This document shows positions 22,601-31,643 of a stretch of 64,000 nucleotides of DNA, piece after piece. Under the pieces are notes generated by a model. The model was not told where the DNA came from. It saw only the letters and a program-made list of their open reading frames with translations, and searched no databases. The position numbers and the translations under genes were made by a program. The stretch lies in NCBI GenBank assembly GCA_948144175.1, contig CANXME010002125.1, positions 249,001 to 313,000 of the forward strand. Direction: 5' to 3'. Origin of the DNA: Closterium sp. NIES-65. Its lineage: Eukaryota; Streptophyta; Zygnematophyceae; Desmidiales; Closteriaceae. Positions within the stretch are counted from its first letter, which is position 1. Each line of letters begins with the position of its first letter.

Positions 22601-23289
22601 TGCTTCCACTCCTTGCTGCACACGATTCCTAGATACTCATTTTTAATGTTATCCACGTCAGCAGGAGTTACAGAACCGACATGGCTAACTGAAGCTGGAG
22701 AGAAACTTCGGTCTTGGTTCTGGATCTCTATAGCCGCTCGCTCTGAAGCTTGGATCGCAAGTTGCTGCATCGCCGAGCATAAACCGGCTTTGCACCTAGT
22801 TAAGCGCGACGGATTAAATTCAGTCCTCGTGGCACCAGGGAGGTTAGCGGCTGCTTGAAGAACATCCACGCAATTGATTGTGATGTTCAAGCGAACGCCT
22901 TTTAGGCTGTTGTCCTCAATCCGCGATACAGCGTCGATCTTCTCGGGTATAAGTCTCCATGTTCCATTGACGTCGCCTTTTAAATCCCGCGTTGCGAATG
23001 TGGCGCTCGTTGCATTCATAGCAGAAAAGCGTAGAACGCTGGATTGAAACGAGTAGCCCAGGAGTAAGGCAGTGAGAAGGCTCAGAAAGAGGAGCAGCTT
23101 GGAAATACGCGACGTGGCCAGTTTGCGGGGATTGGCCAGCCATGGTCGTCGCCTCACGGATTTGCTTGGGGTTTCAATGGTCGAATAACACTCGCTTCGG
23201 TCACCGCTACGCGAATCCTTGAAGCCGCTATCGTTTCCGCTGATTGTGTTAGTACTAGCGGAAGCTATGCGACCAAGTGACCCTGTCAT
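19698..23289 (-). CDS. O-fucosyltransferase-like Golgi type II membrane protein, copy B
   Basis: Exons 23289..22297, 22038..21913, 21551..21359, 21168..21042, 20667..20478, 20322..19995 and 19873..19698 give 710 codons plus stop. The N-terminus has a cytosolic Arg/Lys patch ('RRRPWLANPRK') and a transmembrane anchor at about residues 64-80. Catalytic-region motifs follow: '[19 protein letters not shown]' (exon 2), '[15 protein letters not shown]' and '[14 protein letters not shown]' (exon 3), 'HMPARPDQIRSL' (exon 4), 'KPFIAIHFRSEFIAYNL' (exon 5), '[20 protein letters not shown]' (exon 6), and 'KLICAQAPVFMAG' (exon 7). The layout matches plant O-fucosyltransferase-like enzymes. Junctions and phases equal those of copy A, so the two are tandem duplicates that diverged mainly in the N-terminal stem. 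Exon 6 begins after a TAG acceptor. The introns are compact, with only one partial exon copy. The specific reaction is inferred. Confidence 0.75.
20733..20827 (-). repeat. Echo of the 5' half of exon 5 (gene B)
   Basis: This is a copy of the acceptor and first half of exon 5 ('VVIYSRNTFDRFDRATDDIA' region), directly upstream of the intact exon (20478-20667). It is the only partial exon copy I found in gene B. Confidence 0.9.
20896..20982. repeat. CATGCCC/CATGGC heptamer cluster in intron 4 of gene B
   Basis: A short array of CATGCCC, CATACCC and CATGGC-type heptamers lies in the intron that corresponds to the large heptamer arrays of gene A. A second small cluster of GCCATGA units lies in intron 3 at about 21275-21315. 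Confidence 0.8.
21601..21660. repeat. Homopurine run in intron 2 of gene B
   Basis: A run of A followed by G-rich sequence (about 21608-21650), which reads as C and T runs on the coding strand. Confidence 0.8.
22083..22152. repeat. (CA)n microsatellite in intron 1 of gene B
   Basis: CA/CG dinucleotides occupy the same intron as the CA tract of gene A. Confidence 0.93.
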
Positions 23290-23538
23290 ATCTTAGCGGA
23301 GTGAATGGCGTAGCTGAGGAGGTTGTGAATCGTGATAAGAGGCTGGTAGTCGGTGATAAGCACGCACCAGGACGAGCATTCACAACCTATCCTCCATAAA
23401 AGGTGCTGGGAATGGATCTTCTAGCTTTGAGAATGTTTGTTCCAGCCATTCCGTATCTACATTTTAAAAAGACTGCATACAAGCCTAATTTGTTCCAATT
23501 GTGATGGAGTAACAATCTTAGGCACATACATCAACAGA

Positions 23539-25202
23539 TTAGCATGATTTTATCAATATTTCGTAATCATGCTGCTCGTCCTGCACATAGCAATATCACC
23601 AGGTAATCAGCAGCCATAAAATTATGCTGGGTGAGGTATGCGAGTGAGAAAGGTTGGCAATGCTGTACCTTTGAAGGTGAATGATCTGCGGTTTGGAACC
23701 TGCAAAGAGGGGAGAAAGATGATGTATCAGTTGAATACATAAGACTGGGAGACCTGGAAAGCCAACGTTAGAAGTGCATCAGCAGCGAGGTGGTGCGATG
23801 AAGAACCACCACAAACAAAGCAGGGGCATGGTAGGACACAGGGTGTTCAAGGACTGCACAACATTCTACCAGTGGTCTAAATTCTATGAACAGAATCCTT
23901 GCAGTAGCCCCTTTGAAAGCAGCCTGATTTTGATGTTTCTCACCCTAGCTTCTCCATGTAGAATGCTCTGGCAGATGTATTTTCCTTCTGGACCGTAAGA
24001 AAGATGGCTTCGAGCTCACACTGATAAAACAAAATGGATACAAGACGGTGAAAAGAACACAGAAGGTGAGAGATGGAGAAGCTTAGAGAAGAACAAGACA
24101 TATGATAAAATAACATTGAAACAGTTGTCAACACCACAACATTGATAGCTGAGAGCAGAAAAATGAAACCCGAAAGTCACATATCTGAAATTGGTTCAGC
24201 TGTCATACCTTCTCTGCCATGAGTTCAGCAATCCTCATTAGCTTGCTGCCAATTCCCATCCCTTGATATTCAGCCTCCACTTGTAACTCATACACGTACA
24301 GAGAGGCCATCTCATTCTCCTCAACAATGCGGAAGTGCATAAAGCCCACATGCTTGCATTCTGTGGTGCCATCTATTCCCGTGCATCCCCCATTCATCGC
24401 TTGATACGGGAAATTAGCATTCTGCCGTTGGCTCTTGACACTGCGTGCTGCTCTTGGGTTGAATGGTTTTTGGTGCTGAACCTGTTGTTGAAAACATCTA
24501 TCCTCCTGCATCTGAAGTCTGGAAGACTGGCAATCTTGAAGCTGTGAAGGGTTAGCAGGAGTCATGCTCCCTGAAGCCTCTGTGCTTCTGGCCTCAACCA
24601 TGCCTTGAACCATGCTCTCTGCAGTTACAATTTGCACACCTGTGGTTGCTTTGTTGGTCTTCGGCTGCTTGAGAAAGAGATAAACTGCGCCAGGCTCCAT
24701 TGCTTCTGTCAGCTTGCCAGAAAGCACTTGGGGCCAAATGGATGGTGCAAAATGCTCCTCCATGTTTCTCTGCCACGGTTATTGGAGGAGCCAAAGATGT
24801 ATAGCACATTCCGTAAAATTCTCCCTCGGCTTTGCAACTCTTTGCGCCTAAATGAGCAATCCACAGTAAGTCAAACAAGAACCGGGGAAGCTAGATGCGA
24901 CGGTCGTACCTTGAGCAAATCTTTCACCCAAATTTCCTCATCATGAGTCAAAGCTCTGCTCTGCTTTTTCTCCAGCTGGAAAGCCATTCCTGCAGCGGAG
25001 AACGAGCAGCTGAAAACGTGCAGATGTCTCCTGACGATAGTGCGACTTATTATCTGTTGAGAGCTGATCTCCAGCGCATTTCCATTTTTCGTCAATCCGC
25101 ACGCAGCTCACCGTTTCTGGTCATCATCTCTCGTGGTAGTTCCATAATTTCCACATTCTTGACAGCGCTTTTGATTCGTTGACGCAAGCTCTTGCGAGCC
25201 AT
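23539..25202 (-). CDS. NAA40: N-alpha-acetyltransferase 40 (NatD) family protein
   Basis: Exons 25202..25112, 24989..24910, 24769..24209, 24020..23944, 23699..23669 and 23580..23539 give 293 codons plus stop. In other eukaryotes NatD acetylates the N-terminus of histones H4 and H2A. The protein starts 'MARKSLRQRIK'. It has the family segment around 'HDEEIWVKDLL' and then the GNAT core: 'VGFMHFRIVEENEMASLYVYE', the acetyl-CoA loop 'EYQGMGIGSKLM' (about residues 223-234), 'FLTVQKENTSARAFYMEKLGF', 'SPSK', and the family end 'DYEILIK'. Exon 3 carries an insertion of roughly 70-80 residues rich in Gln, Ser and Pro before the core, of a kind also present in plant homologues. The gene is head-to-head with the LC8 gene. 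No echoes or minisatellites are seen in its introns. Confidence 0.88.
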
Positions 25203-25754
25203 GTAGGATGTCCTATAACTGCAGCGCAAAGGCCTTCACGTTAGGTGCAGAAGCTAGCCCAGACGTGTCTAGTAGGGGCAATACAACTTCAAAGGACCTA
25301 CTGTCGTACGCTCTGATAACTCTGATCTGACTGTCAAAACCAATCTGGGGCAAACCTCTTCCGCGAAGAGTCGGAACTGAACCTTTTCCTGGCGTCACGA
25401 AAACGTCACGAAACCCGGAGGGATACCCCATGCATTCGCGAACTGAATTTCACGCCACCTGAACATTGGTTATTTTCCTGTCCGAATCTTCGCGAACTTG
25501 CTGCCGGGGTAGTGTTCGCCAATCCCAGGGGTTCCCTGCGGCGCGAAATCTGGGTCTTCCATATTCCAAGCGTCCCCTCACTGAAATCTAGGTTCCTGGA
25601 AATCTAGACTACAAAGCAGCCTAGACTTCATTTCGACCACGAAGTTGCTGAAATTTCTTCCTTCGACTTTCACTTTTACGAAGCAAATCCATCTGCTCTT
25701 ATCCTTTCTTCCAGCCAACCGGACATTTCGTGCGTTTTATATATGGTCCTCGCA
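25203..25754. promoter_or_regulatory. Divergent intergenic region between NAA40 and the LC8 gene
   Basis: 552 bp separate the two start codons and must hold both promoters and 5' UTRs. A TATA-like TTTATATATGG lies at about 25736-25746, too close to the LC8 start codon to be a normal TATA box unless the leader is very short. No other element is identified. Confidence 0.5.
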
Positions 25755-26194
25755 ATGGCTGCAGAAGCACAAATCAAGAAAGCTGACATGTCTGAGGAGA
25801 TGCAGAAAGACGCCATTGCAATAGCGTCTGAGGTTAGCCACGTCTGCAAATTAAGCTTCCGATCACCGCTCTGCACTATTGGCTAACATGCTGTGCATCA
25901 TGTCCAGGCAATGGAATCAAAAACATCTCAACAAGACATTGCTCTCCACATAAAGACGGCGTTCGATGAGAAGCACACGGCCGTCTGGCACTGCATCGTT
26001 GGGAAGAACTTCGGTGAGGAATTATGAGAGTCTCTCGGATGTATCTTCGGACCGCGGATGTGGAACACGGCCATAAGAACTCCATTGTTGTCACTGCAGG
26101 GTCGTACGTGACGCATGAGGAAAAACATTTCATTTACTTCTTTCTCAAGGGCCATGCGATCCTGCTCTTCAAGGCTGGTTTCGCCAACACATAA
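25755..26194 (+). CDS. Dynein light chain LC8-type (DYNLL)
   Basis: Exons 25755..25832, 25908..26013 and 26100..26194 with GT-AG introns give 92 codons plus stop, the usual LC8 length. The protein reads '[18 protein letters not shown]', then '[20 protein letters not shown]', '[20 protein letters not shown]' and '[13 protein letters not shown]', an almost canonical LC8. LC8 is a homodimeric hub that binds short linear motifs and is a subunit of dynein motors. Streptophytes that have lost dynein heavy chains still keep LC8 as a hub, so its presence does not prove motile cilia. It is the only host gene on the plus strand here. Start choice rests on family length and a purine at -3. Confidence 0.95.
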
Positions 26195-26568
26195 CTTCGC
26201 TGAAACCAATATGGCGAGTCATGTCAAGGTGGCAAGAGATGCTATCTCTTTGGCAAAGGCTGTGCCATTTCAGACAGAGTCTGCAAGAAATGTTCAAACT
26301 ATTGCTTAGCACTCCTGTGTACATTATGAATCACTTTGTAACATGCAGAGGGTTAGAGAAAAAGACGCGAAACCATCCATACCGCCTTCAGGAGTGACAC
26401 AGGCCCTTGAGATGAGCCTGAGACCCAATTGGCTGACAGAAGAGGGCAGTGTCACACTATGCCATGCTACCATAGTGGCCTACGGAATCATTAACAATTT
26501 ATAGACCTTAACCAGAGTGTTTTGGCACCGAGACTTTTGTCATGAACCTTCAGAGACTAACTAGCTCG
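26195..26568. other. Convergent 3' region between the LC8 and DUF3133 genes
   Basis: 374 bp without coding potential. It should contain both 3' UTRs. Confidence 0.5.
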
Positions 26569-29500
26569 TCAGTTAGATTCAGGGACCTTCATGCCGCCAC
26601 CCCGCTTCCTTGTTTCCAGCCTGCGACACATAACATGGCGCCAAAAAGACATACATTACACAAGTTTTGATGGCTCTTATCCATCACACACTCTATCTTG
26701 TGACACACCCATTCAGCACCTTTTCCACCCACTGCCCCTTTTCCACCCCACATGCTCCTGGAAAGCCCCCACTCTCTCTCCCATCTCTACCTAAGATTCT
26801 ACAACCACCCATATGTGTAAATCAAGGAAAAACAAACACACAAAAAGGTACTCACGAGGGTGCGAGCTTCCCCAGGCTGAGGAGGTAGTCACCCGTCTCC
26901 TCATCATACACGCTCCCATTGATCTCCACTCGGTACGACATGTTGGGCTTCGATGGTAGCCCTCTCTTCATGAGCCGATCCAGGTCCTTCTTGTGCAGCT
27001 CCCTCCCGTTCACATACACCCGCGTCGCGCCTCCCGCACAGTCCACCGGGATCGGCGTCCCAAACTCAATACCCGGCTGCTCAAATAGAACGCACACAGG
27101 CAGTGGAGGGAAGGGAATAAACAGAAGTGGAATGAGGAGAGAAATGGAATTCGAGGGCTTCCAGTTGCCTCGTTATGAGCCCATGTCCCAAACATAATCT
27201 CTCAGGAAAGGCAAGGTGGAAGGTTCCAGGAAGATGGGGTTGTAGGAGGTCAAGGAGATGGTTCAACAAGAAAGGGGGCAGACAAGAAAGTGGATCAAGG
27301 AAGCTCCGTGGAAAAAGGCGTGGGGAATTGGCAGGACATGGAAATGCATAGGTGGGTGAGACTTGGGAGGAAGACGCAAGAGGGAACGGCTCGAACATTT
27401 TTCTGGAGAGATGGGAGGTCCATGGGGCGTGCATGGGTAGCATACGTGGGTTATGCATGGGTAGCATGCAGCGGGGGTTTTATATGTAGCATGCGTGGTG
27501 CACGCATGGGGTATGCATGGGGAGAACGCATGGGTTATGTATGGGGAGGATGCATGGCGTGTGCATGGGGTATGCATGGGGGTATGCGTGGGGGTATGCG
27601 TGGGAAGCATGCATGATGTATGCATGGGGAGCAGCATGCATAGGGTATGCATGAGCAGCACTCCTCGCACTCACTGGGATGATGCCGAGGCATTGGCCGC
27701 CCATCTCGACCCAGAACCCAGACTCAGTACACCATCAGCATGCAAGTTCTCAAAGCATGCATGGGGGCAGCATGCATCAAGCACAGCTCTCCTGGCACTC
27801 ACTGGGATGATGCCGAGGCATGGGCCGCCCATCTCGCCCCAGAACCCTGCGACCTGGTCGTACCTGCAGCAGCATCATTCCCACACCCAGGAGAATTAGA
27901 AATCAAAGCAGACTTATGTCACTTTCCTTGGAATATGTAAAGCAAAACGGCAGGAAGGCGTAACACAGACATGCAGAGGCAAGCAATTGGGAAAACAGAT
28001 GCTTCATAATACGTTAAAGTGGAGAGCGAAAAAAAGGAGAGGAAAGGGGGGGAAGAGGAGTGGGGGGAGGGGGAATGGGAGGGGGGGGAGGGGGAGGGGA
28101 GAAAAGGCAAGATTTAAAAGCATGCAAGAAACTAATTGATTTTCTGAATTCCTGCACTCACCAGTAATTGCCCGGGTGAATGTTCCCTGCTCGTTGCTCC
28201 ACCACAGAAACATAGTCATCCCGAATTGGCTCCCCATTCACAATCACTCTCCGCGCGTACGTTGCTCGCTCCTCCCCCCCACTCCCCCCTCCCCCCCCCA
28301 TGCCACCCCCCTCCCTCGGCCCTCGGGGGGAAGGACTCGGCATGCCTCCACTGGAAGACATGTCTCCAGATTCAAAGCTGCTCTGTCGCTGATAGATCAT
28401 CCTTCTTGACCCGCTCACCCCTCCCCCTCTCCCTCCGCCTCCCCCTCTTCCGCCTCCCCTTCCGCCCCCATACCCCTCTGCTCCGCTCACAGGGGAGCTA
28501 AGATCCGATTCTGATTCTGGCCGCATGTGGTGGTAGAAACTGCCGGCCGCGTGCCGCCCGGCCGACTCCTGGCGAATCACAACAGTGCTCTCCGAATCCG
28601 CGTTGGACGGCGTGCGCCCGTGCTGACCTGGATTGTGCATCTGCTGACCGCCAAACCCCCCACCGGGACGCTGCATGCGAGGAGAAAGCGGGGGCGCTCC
28701 CCCTCCGCCTCCCCCTCCCCCCATCCCTCCCCCCATGCCTCTCCCAAACCCTCCCCCGCTAGGCAACCCTTGCAGCAGCCTAGGAGACCTGGGAGGCTGC
28801 TGCTGCTGCATATAATCATTCTGCTGATACTCACTCCCGCTATCCGCCACGTCAGGGTTATCTGAAAACCCCTCCCCGCCGCTAACCCCGCCGGCAGCAG
28901 CAGCAGCGGCAGCAGTGCGTGGGTCTGCTGGGTTGACTCGGAAGCGTGAGACGCGCATGCACTTGCCGCAGCGAAGCTTCTGAATGCCCTTCTTGGCCGG
29001 GGGGAGTGCTGCTGGGACTTCTAGAAGCTGGGAGCAGCGCTGACACTGGTGGGGGTGAGGTGAAGGGGCGAACAGGGGAGGATGGGAGAGAGGGGAGAGG
29101 AGAAGGGAAAAAGAGGGATGGAGAGGGGAGAGGAGAGGGAGGGGTTGGGAGAGAGGGAGGAGAGAGGGAGTGAGACGCGCATGCACTTGCTGCAGCGCAG
29201 CTTCTGAATGCCCTTCTTGGCCGGCGGGAACGCTGCTGGGACTTCCAATGGCTGAGAGCAACGCTGACACTGGTGGGGGGGAGGTGAAGGGGCGAAAACG
29301 GGAGGAGAGGAGAGAAGGGAGAGGAGGACGGGAGAACAGGAGAAGCGAAGGAGAGAGGTGGAGGGGAAAGGGGGAGGAGAGGGGTGGGGGATTGGGGAGG
29401 GAAAGAGGGATTGGGGGAAAGGGAGTGAGACGCTCTGAATGCCCTGCTAGGACCAAAGAAGTGAGACGGAAAGAGGGATTGTGAGGGGCTTTTAGAACCT

Positions 29501-30029
29501 AAGAGCAGTGTGGGCGCTGGTGGCTGGGTGGGTGTGCCTGGGAGGGGGGAGAGGGATGGGCTGAATTGGCAGGTTCGGCATTTGTATGAGCAACTCGCGG
29601 CGCAAGGGCGAGCAAGAAACCAATTGTTCGTTATGGAGTCTTAACGAAAGCGACGCGAAACGTTGCGTGCCTGTAACCAATGAGGCCGTGACTGTAACCA
29701 ATGAGGCCGTGACTGATGAGGTTGCGCGAAGTGGAAAGACCCAACCTCGCGAAACTCGCAAAGGTCTGCAACCAACTAGGGTTCTTTCCGTCTGAGAATC
29801 TTTAGCTTGCTTCGCGAAAGCAGCTTTGTTCGCAACTGAGTTCGTTGTGGCATCCCGCGAGTATTTGTTTCGCAACTACTTTTTTGCCGCATAGAACTTT
29901 GTTTGTTCTAACAGGCTTTTCTTAATTTCGCAACAGACTGCCCGCTAACTTTTTTCTTCGTCGTTCGTGCGAAAGCACTCTCTTGCCACGTTTTGGGCTC
30001 CGAACTAACCAGGGATATCAAACTTGCAG

Positions 30030-30062
<33 letters not shown>

Positions 30063-31643
30063 CAATATCCGTTTCCCAACTAGTATAGTCAAATCGAGAT
30101 AGAAGATCGTCAAGCGTGGTTTGTGCGAGTGCGCGAGTGCGCGAGGGGGAAAGAGAAAGAACGAGAAGCAGGCGATCAGAAAGATAACTATAAAAAAGCG
30201 GAAAGAAGACAGGCAGGGGAATAGGAGGCAACAGTAGAAATGACTATAGAGAGGAAAGGAGAGGATATGAGAGGGTAAAAGCAAGAGCTCGTACCTGGAC
30301 AACTTGCGGGTGCGGGTTGCCCGGAGGAAAGAGACGAGGGAGAGAAGATTTTATATGCAGTGACAAGGGAAGAGTAAGTGCGCGAGAGCTCTTGCCTGCA
30401 CAACTTGCGGGCTGCCCGGAGGGGGAAGCATGGGGAGTTCCGACGGGTCCACCTCCGCCTTCCCCGCCTTCCCCTGCGGCGCCATCCCCCCTGCGTCCCC
30501 CGCGCCCTCTAAGCGCGGATTGACCGACCGGCTGCGCGGATACGCTCCCCCGCCGACCCCCCCTTCCGACGCGTCCGACGTATAGTAGTGCTCTTCCCCC
30601 ATGCTCACGCGCCCTCCTCCCATTCCCCTTCCGCCAGGCGCATGCGGGGGCATTCCGCCGCCCATTCCCCCCATGGCCATTCCCCCGCCCGCCATGCGCC
30701 CGCCTGCGCCCATCATCCCCAAGCCGGTGGATCGCGACCGTTGCATGTTCTGGTGGTAACCGTCTTCGCCGTACATCCCGTCGCTTTCGTCGGTGTACTC
30801 TCCGCCGCCCTCCATGTACCCGCCTTGCGAAAACCCGCTCCCCGCGCGTTGGCGGTACGGACTGCCCGGACCCGCCCCCATTCCCCCCATTCCGCCCATT
30901 CCGCCGCGCCCTCCGCCCGCCACCATCTGCTGCGCCTGGGTCCTCCGCGGGGTGATCATCCCCCCAACGCCCATTCCCCCCGTCGCGTGCGGGTTCTGTC
31001 TTAACGGCGACCGGTGCCGGCCGTCAGTGGCAGTCAACGACCGTCCGATCTCCGGCTCTCCGCCGCCAAACTGCCCGCCTCCGCCAGCGCCTCTCCCCGC
31101 ACCAGGTCCGCGCGGAGTGGGCGCTTTATTTCCGACCGTCATGCTCCGCCCGAATTGATCCGCCAAGGGGTCTTCCACCCCCGCGCCCACCCCCCTGCGC
31201 ATTCCGCCGTCCGGTCCGCCGACGGAAGACGAGTGGGGAATCTTCCCCCGCCCGCCCCTCCCCGCGCCCATGCCTGGCCCTCCTGCATGCGCCCCCCCCG
31301 CGCCTGCTGCTCTAACTCCGCGCGGAAGGGTTTTGTTGTTCGGCGCGGGGGCGACCATAGACATAGTGCGCTTATAACGGGGCTCTGCCGGTTGTTCTTC
31401 TTGCTGTGGAGACGGCTGGTAGATCATCGAGTTAATCCGCGTGAATTGCGCCTGAGGCGCGCCGCCGCCGCCGCCAGCTACGCGGCGTCCGCGGCCGGGG
31501 TTGCGCGCGGGGGGACCGTCCCCCCCTCCTCCCCCTCCGCCGGGGGCCATTCGGCGGGGCTGCGCGTAGGGGGACATGGGCCCGCCTTGCTCCTCTCCGC
31601 CTGACAGTGGTTGAACGTAACCACGTTGCCGACTGGTGGCCAT
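26569..31643 (-). CDS. Extra-large G-like protein with DUF3133 zinc ribbon
   Basis: Exons 31643..30396, 29045..28162, 27863..27803, 27076..26856 and 26620..26569 give 821 codons plus stop. Exon 1 encodes a long Gly/Met/Pro/Arg-rich, probably disordered region. The zinc ribbon opens exon 2: Cys417 and Cys420, 'QLLEVP', then Cys442 and Cys445 ('KLRCGKCMRV'), the arrangement of the plant DUF3133/EDR4-like family. The C-terminus carries 'VIVNGEPI', 'HPGNYW', 'GFWGEMGGPCLGII', 'RVYVNGRELHKKDLDRLMKR' and 'GKLAP', the module resembling the N-terminal part of plant extra-large G proteins. No G-alpha domain follows. The function is unknown; Arabidopsis relatives are annotated only by this resemblance. 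As drawn, exon 1 ends at a GC donor (CAG|GCAAGA), while a nearby partial copy keeps GT. An upstream Met seven codons earlier is possible. Confidence 0.82.
27418..27730. repeat. GCATGGG-type array and echo of exon 3 (DUF3133 gene)
   Basis: TATGCATGGGG-like units fill about 27418-27655. At about 27663-27730 is a diverged copy of exon 3 with its donor ('GGQCLGIIP' in place of 'GGPCLGIIP'). It lies downstream of the intact exon 3 (27803-27863). The acceptor side is not conserved. Confidence 0.85.
29165..29535 (-). repeat. Two echoes of the 5' end of exon 2, the zinc-ribbon exon
   Basis: A good copy (about 29165-29272) repeats the acceptor, the first Cys pair and 'KLRCSKCMRVS' and then stops being exon-like. 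A more decayed copy lies at about 29430-29530. Both are upstream of the intact exon 2 and are separated by G/A-rich spacers. Confidence 0.88.
30030..30059. repeat. Homopolymer run of 30 A
   Basis: This lies in intron 1 of the DUF3133 gene and reads as poly(T) on the coding strand. It could be an expanded polypyrimidine tract or the tail of an old insertion. I see no element body next to it. Confidence 0.9.
30294..30335 (-). repeat. Echo of the exon 1 end with a GT donor (DUF3133 gene)
   Basis: CCCGCAAGTTGTCCAG followed by GTACGAGCTC mirrors the true exon 1 end (CCCGCAAGTTGTGCAG, then GCAAGAGCTC) about 100 bp away. The echo has the canonical GT donor and the upstream copy has GC. Confidence 0.85.

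Noticed and set aside
26839-27097. Reading the DUF3133 gene as a true extra-large G protein
   Set aside because: The final exon ends shortly after the module, and no G-alpha exon is present before the LC8 gene.
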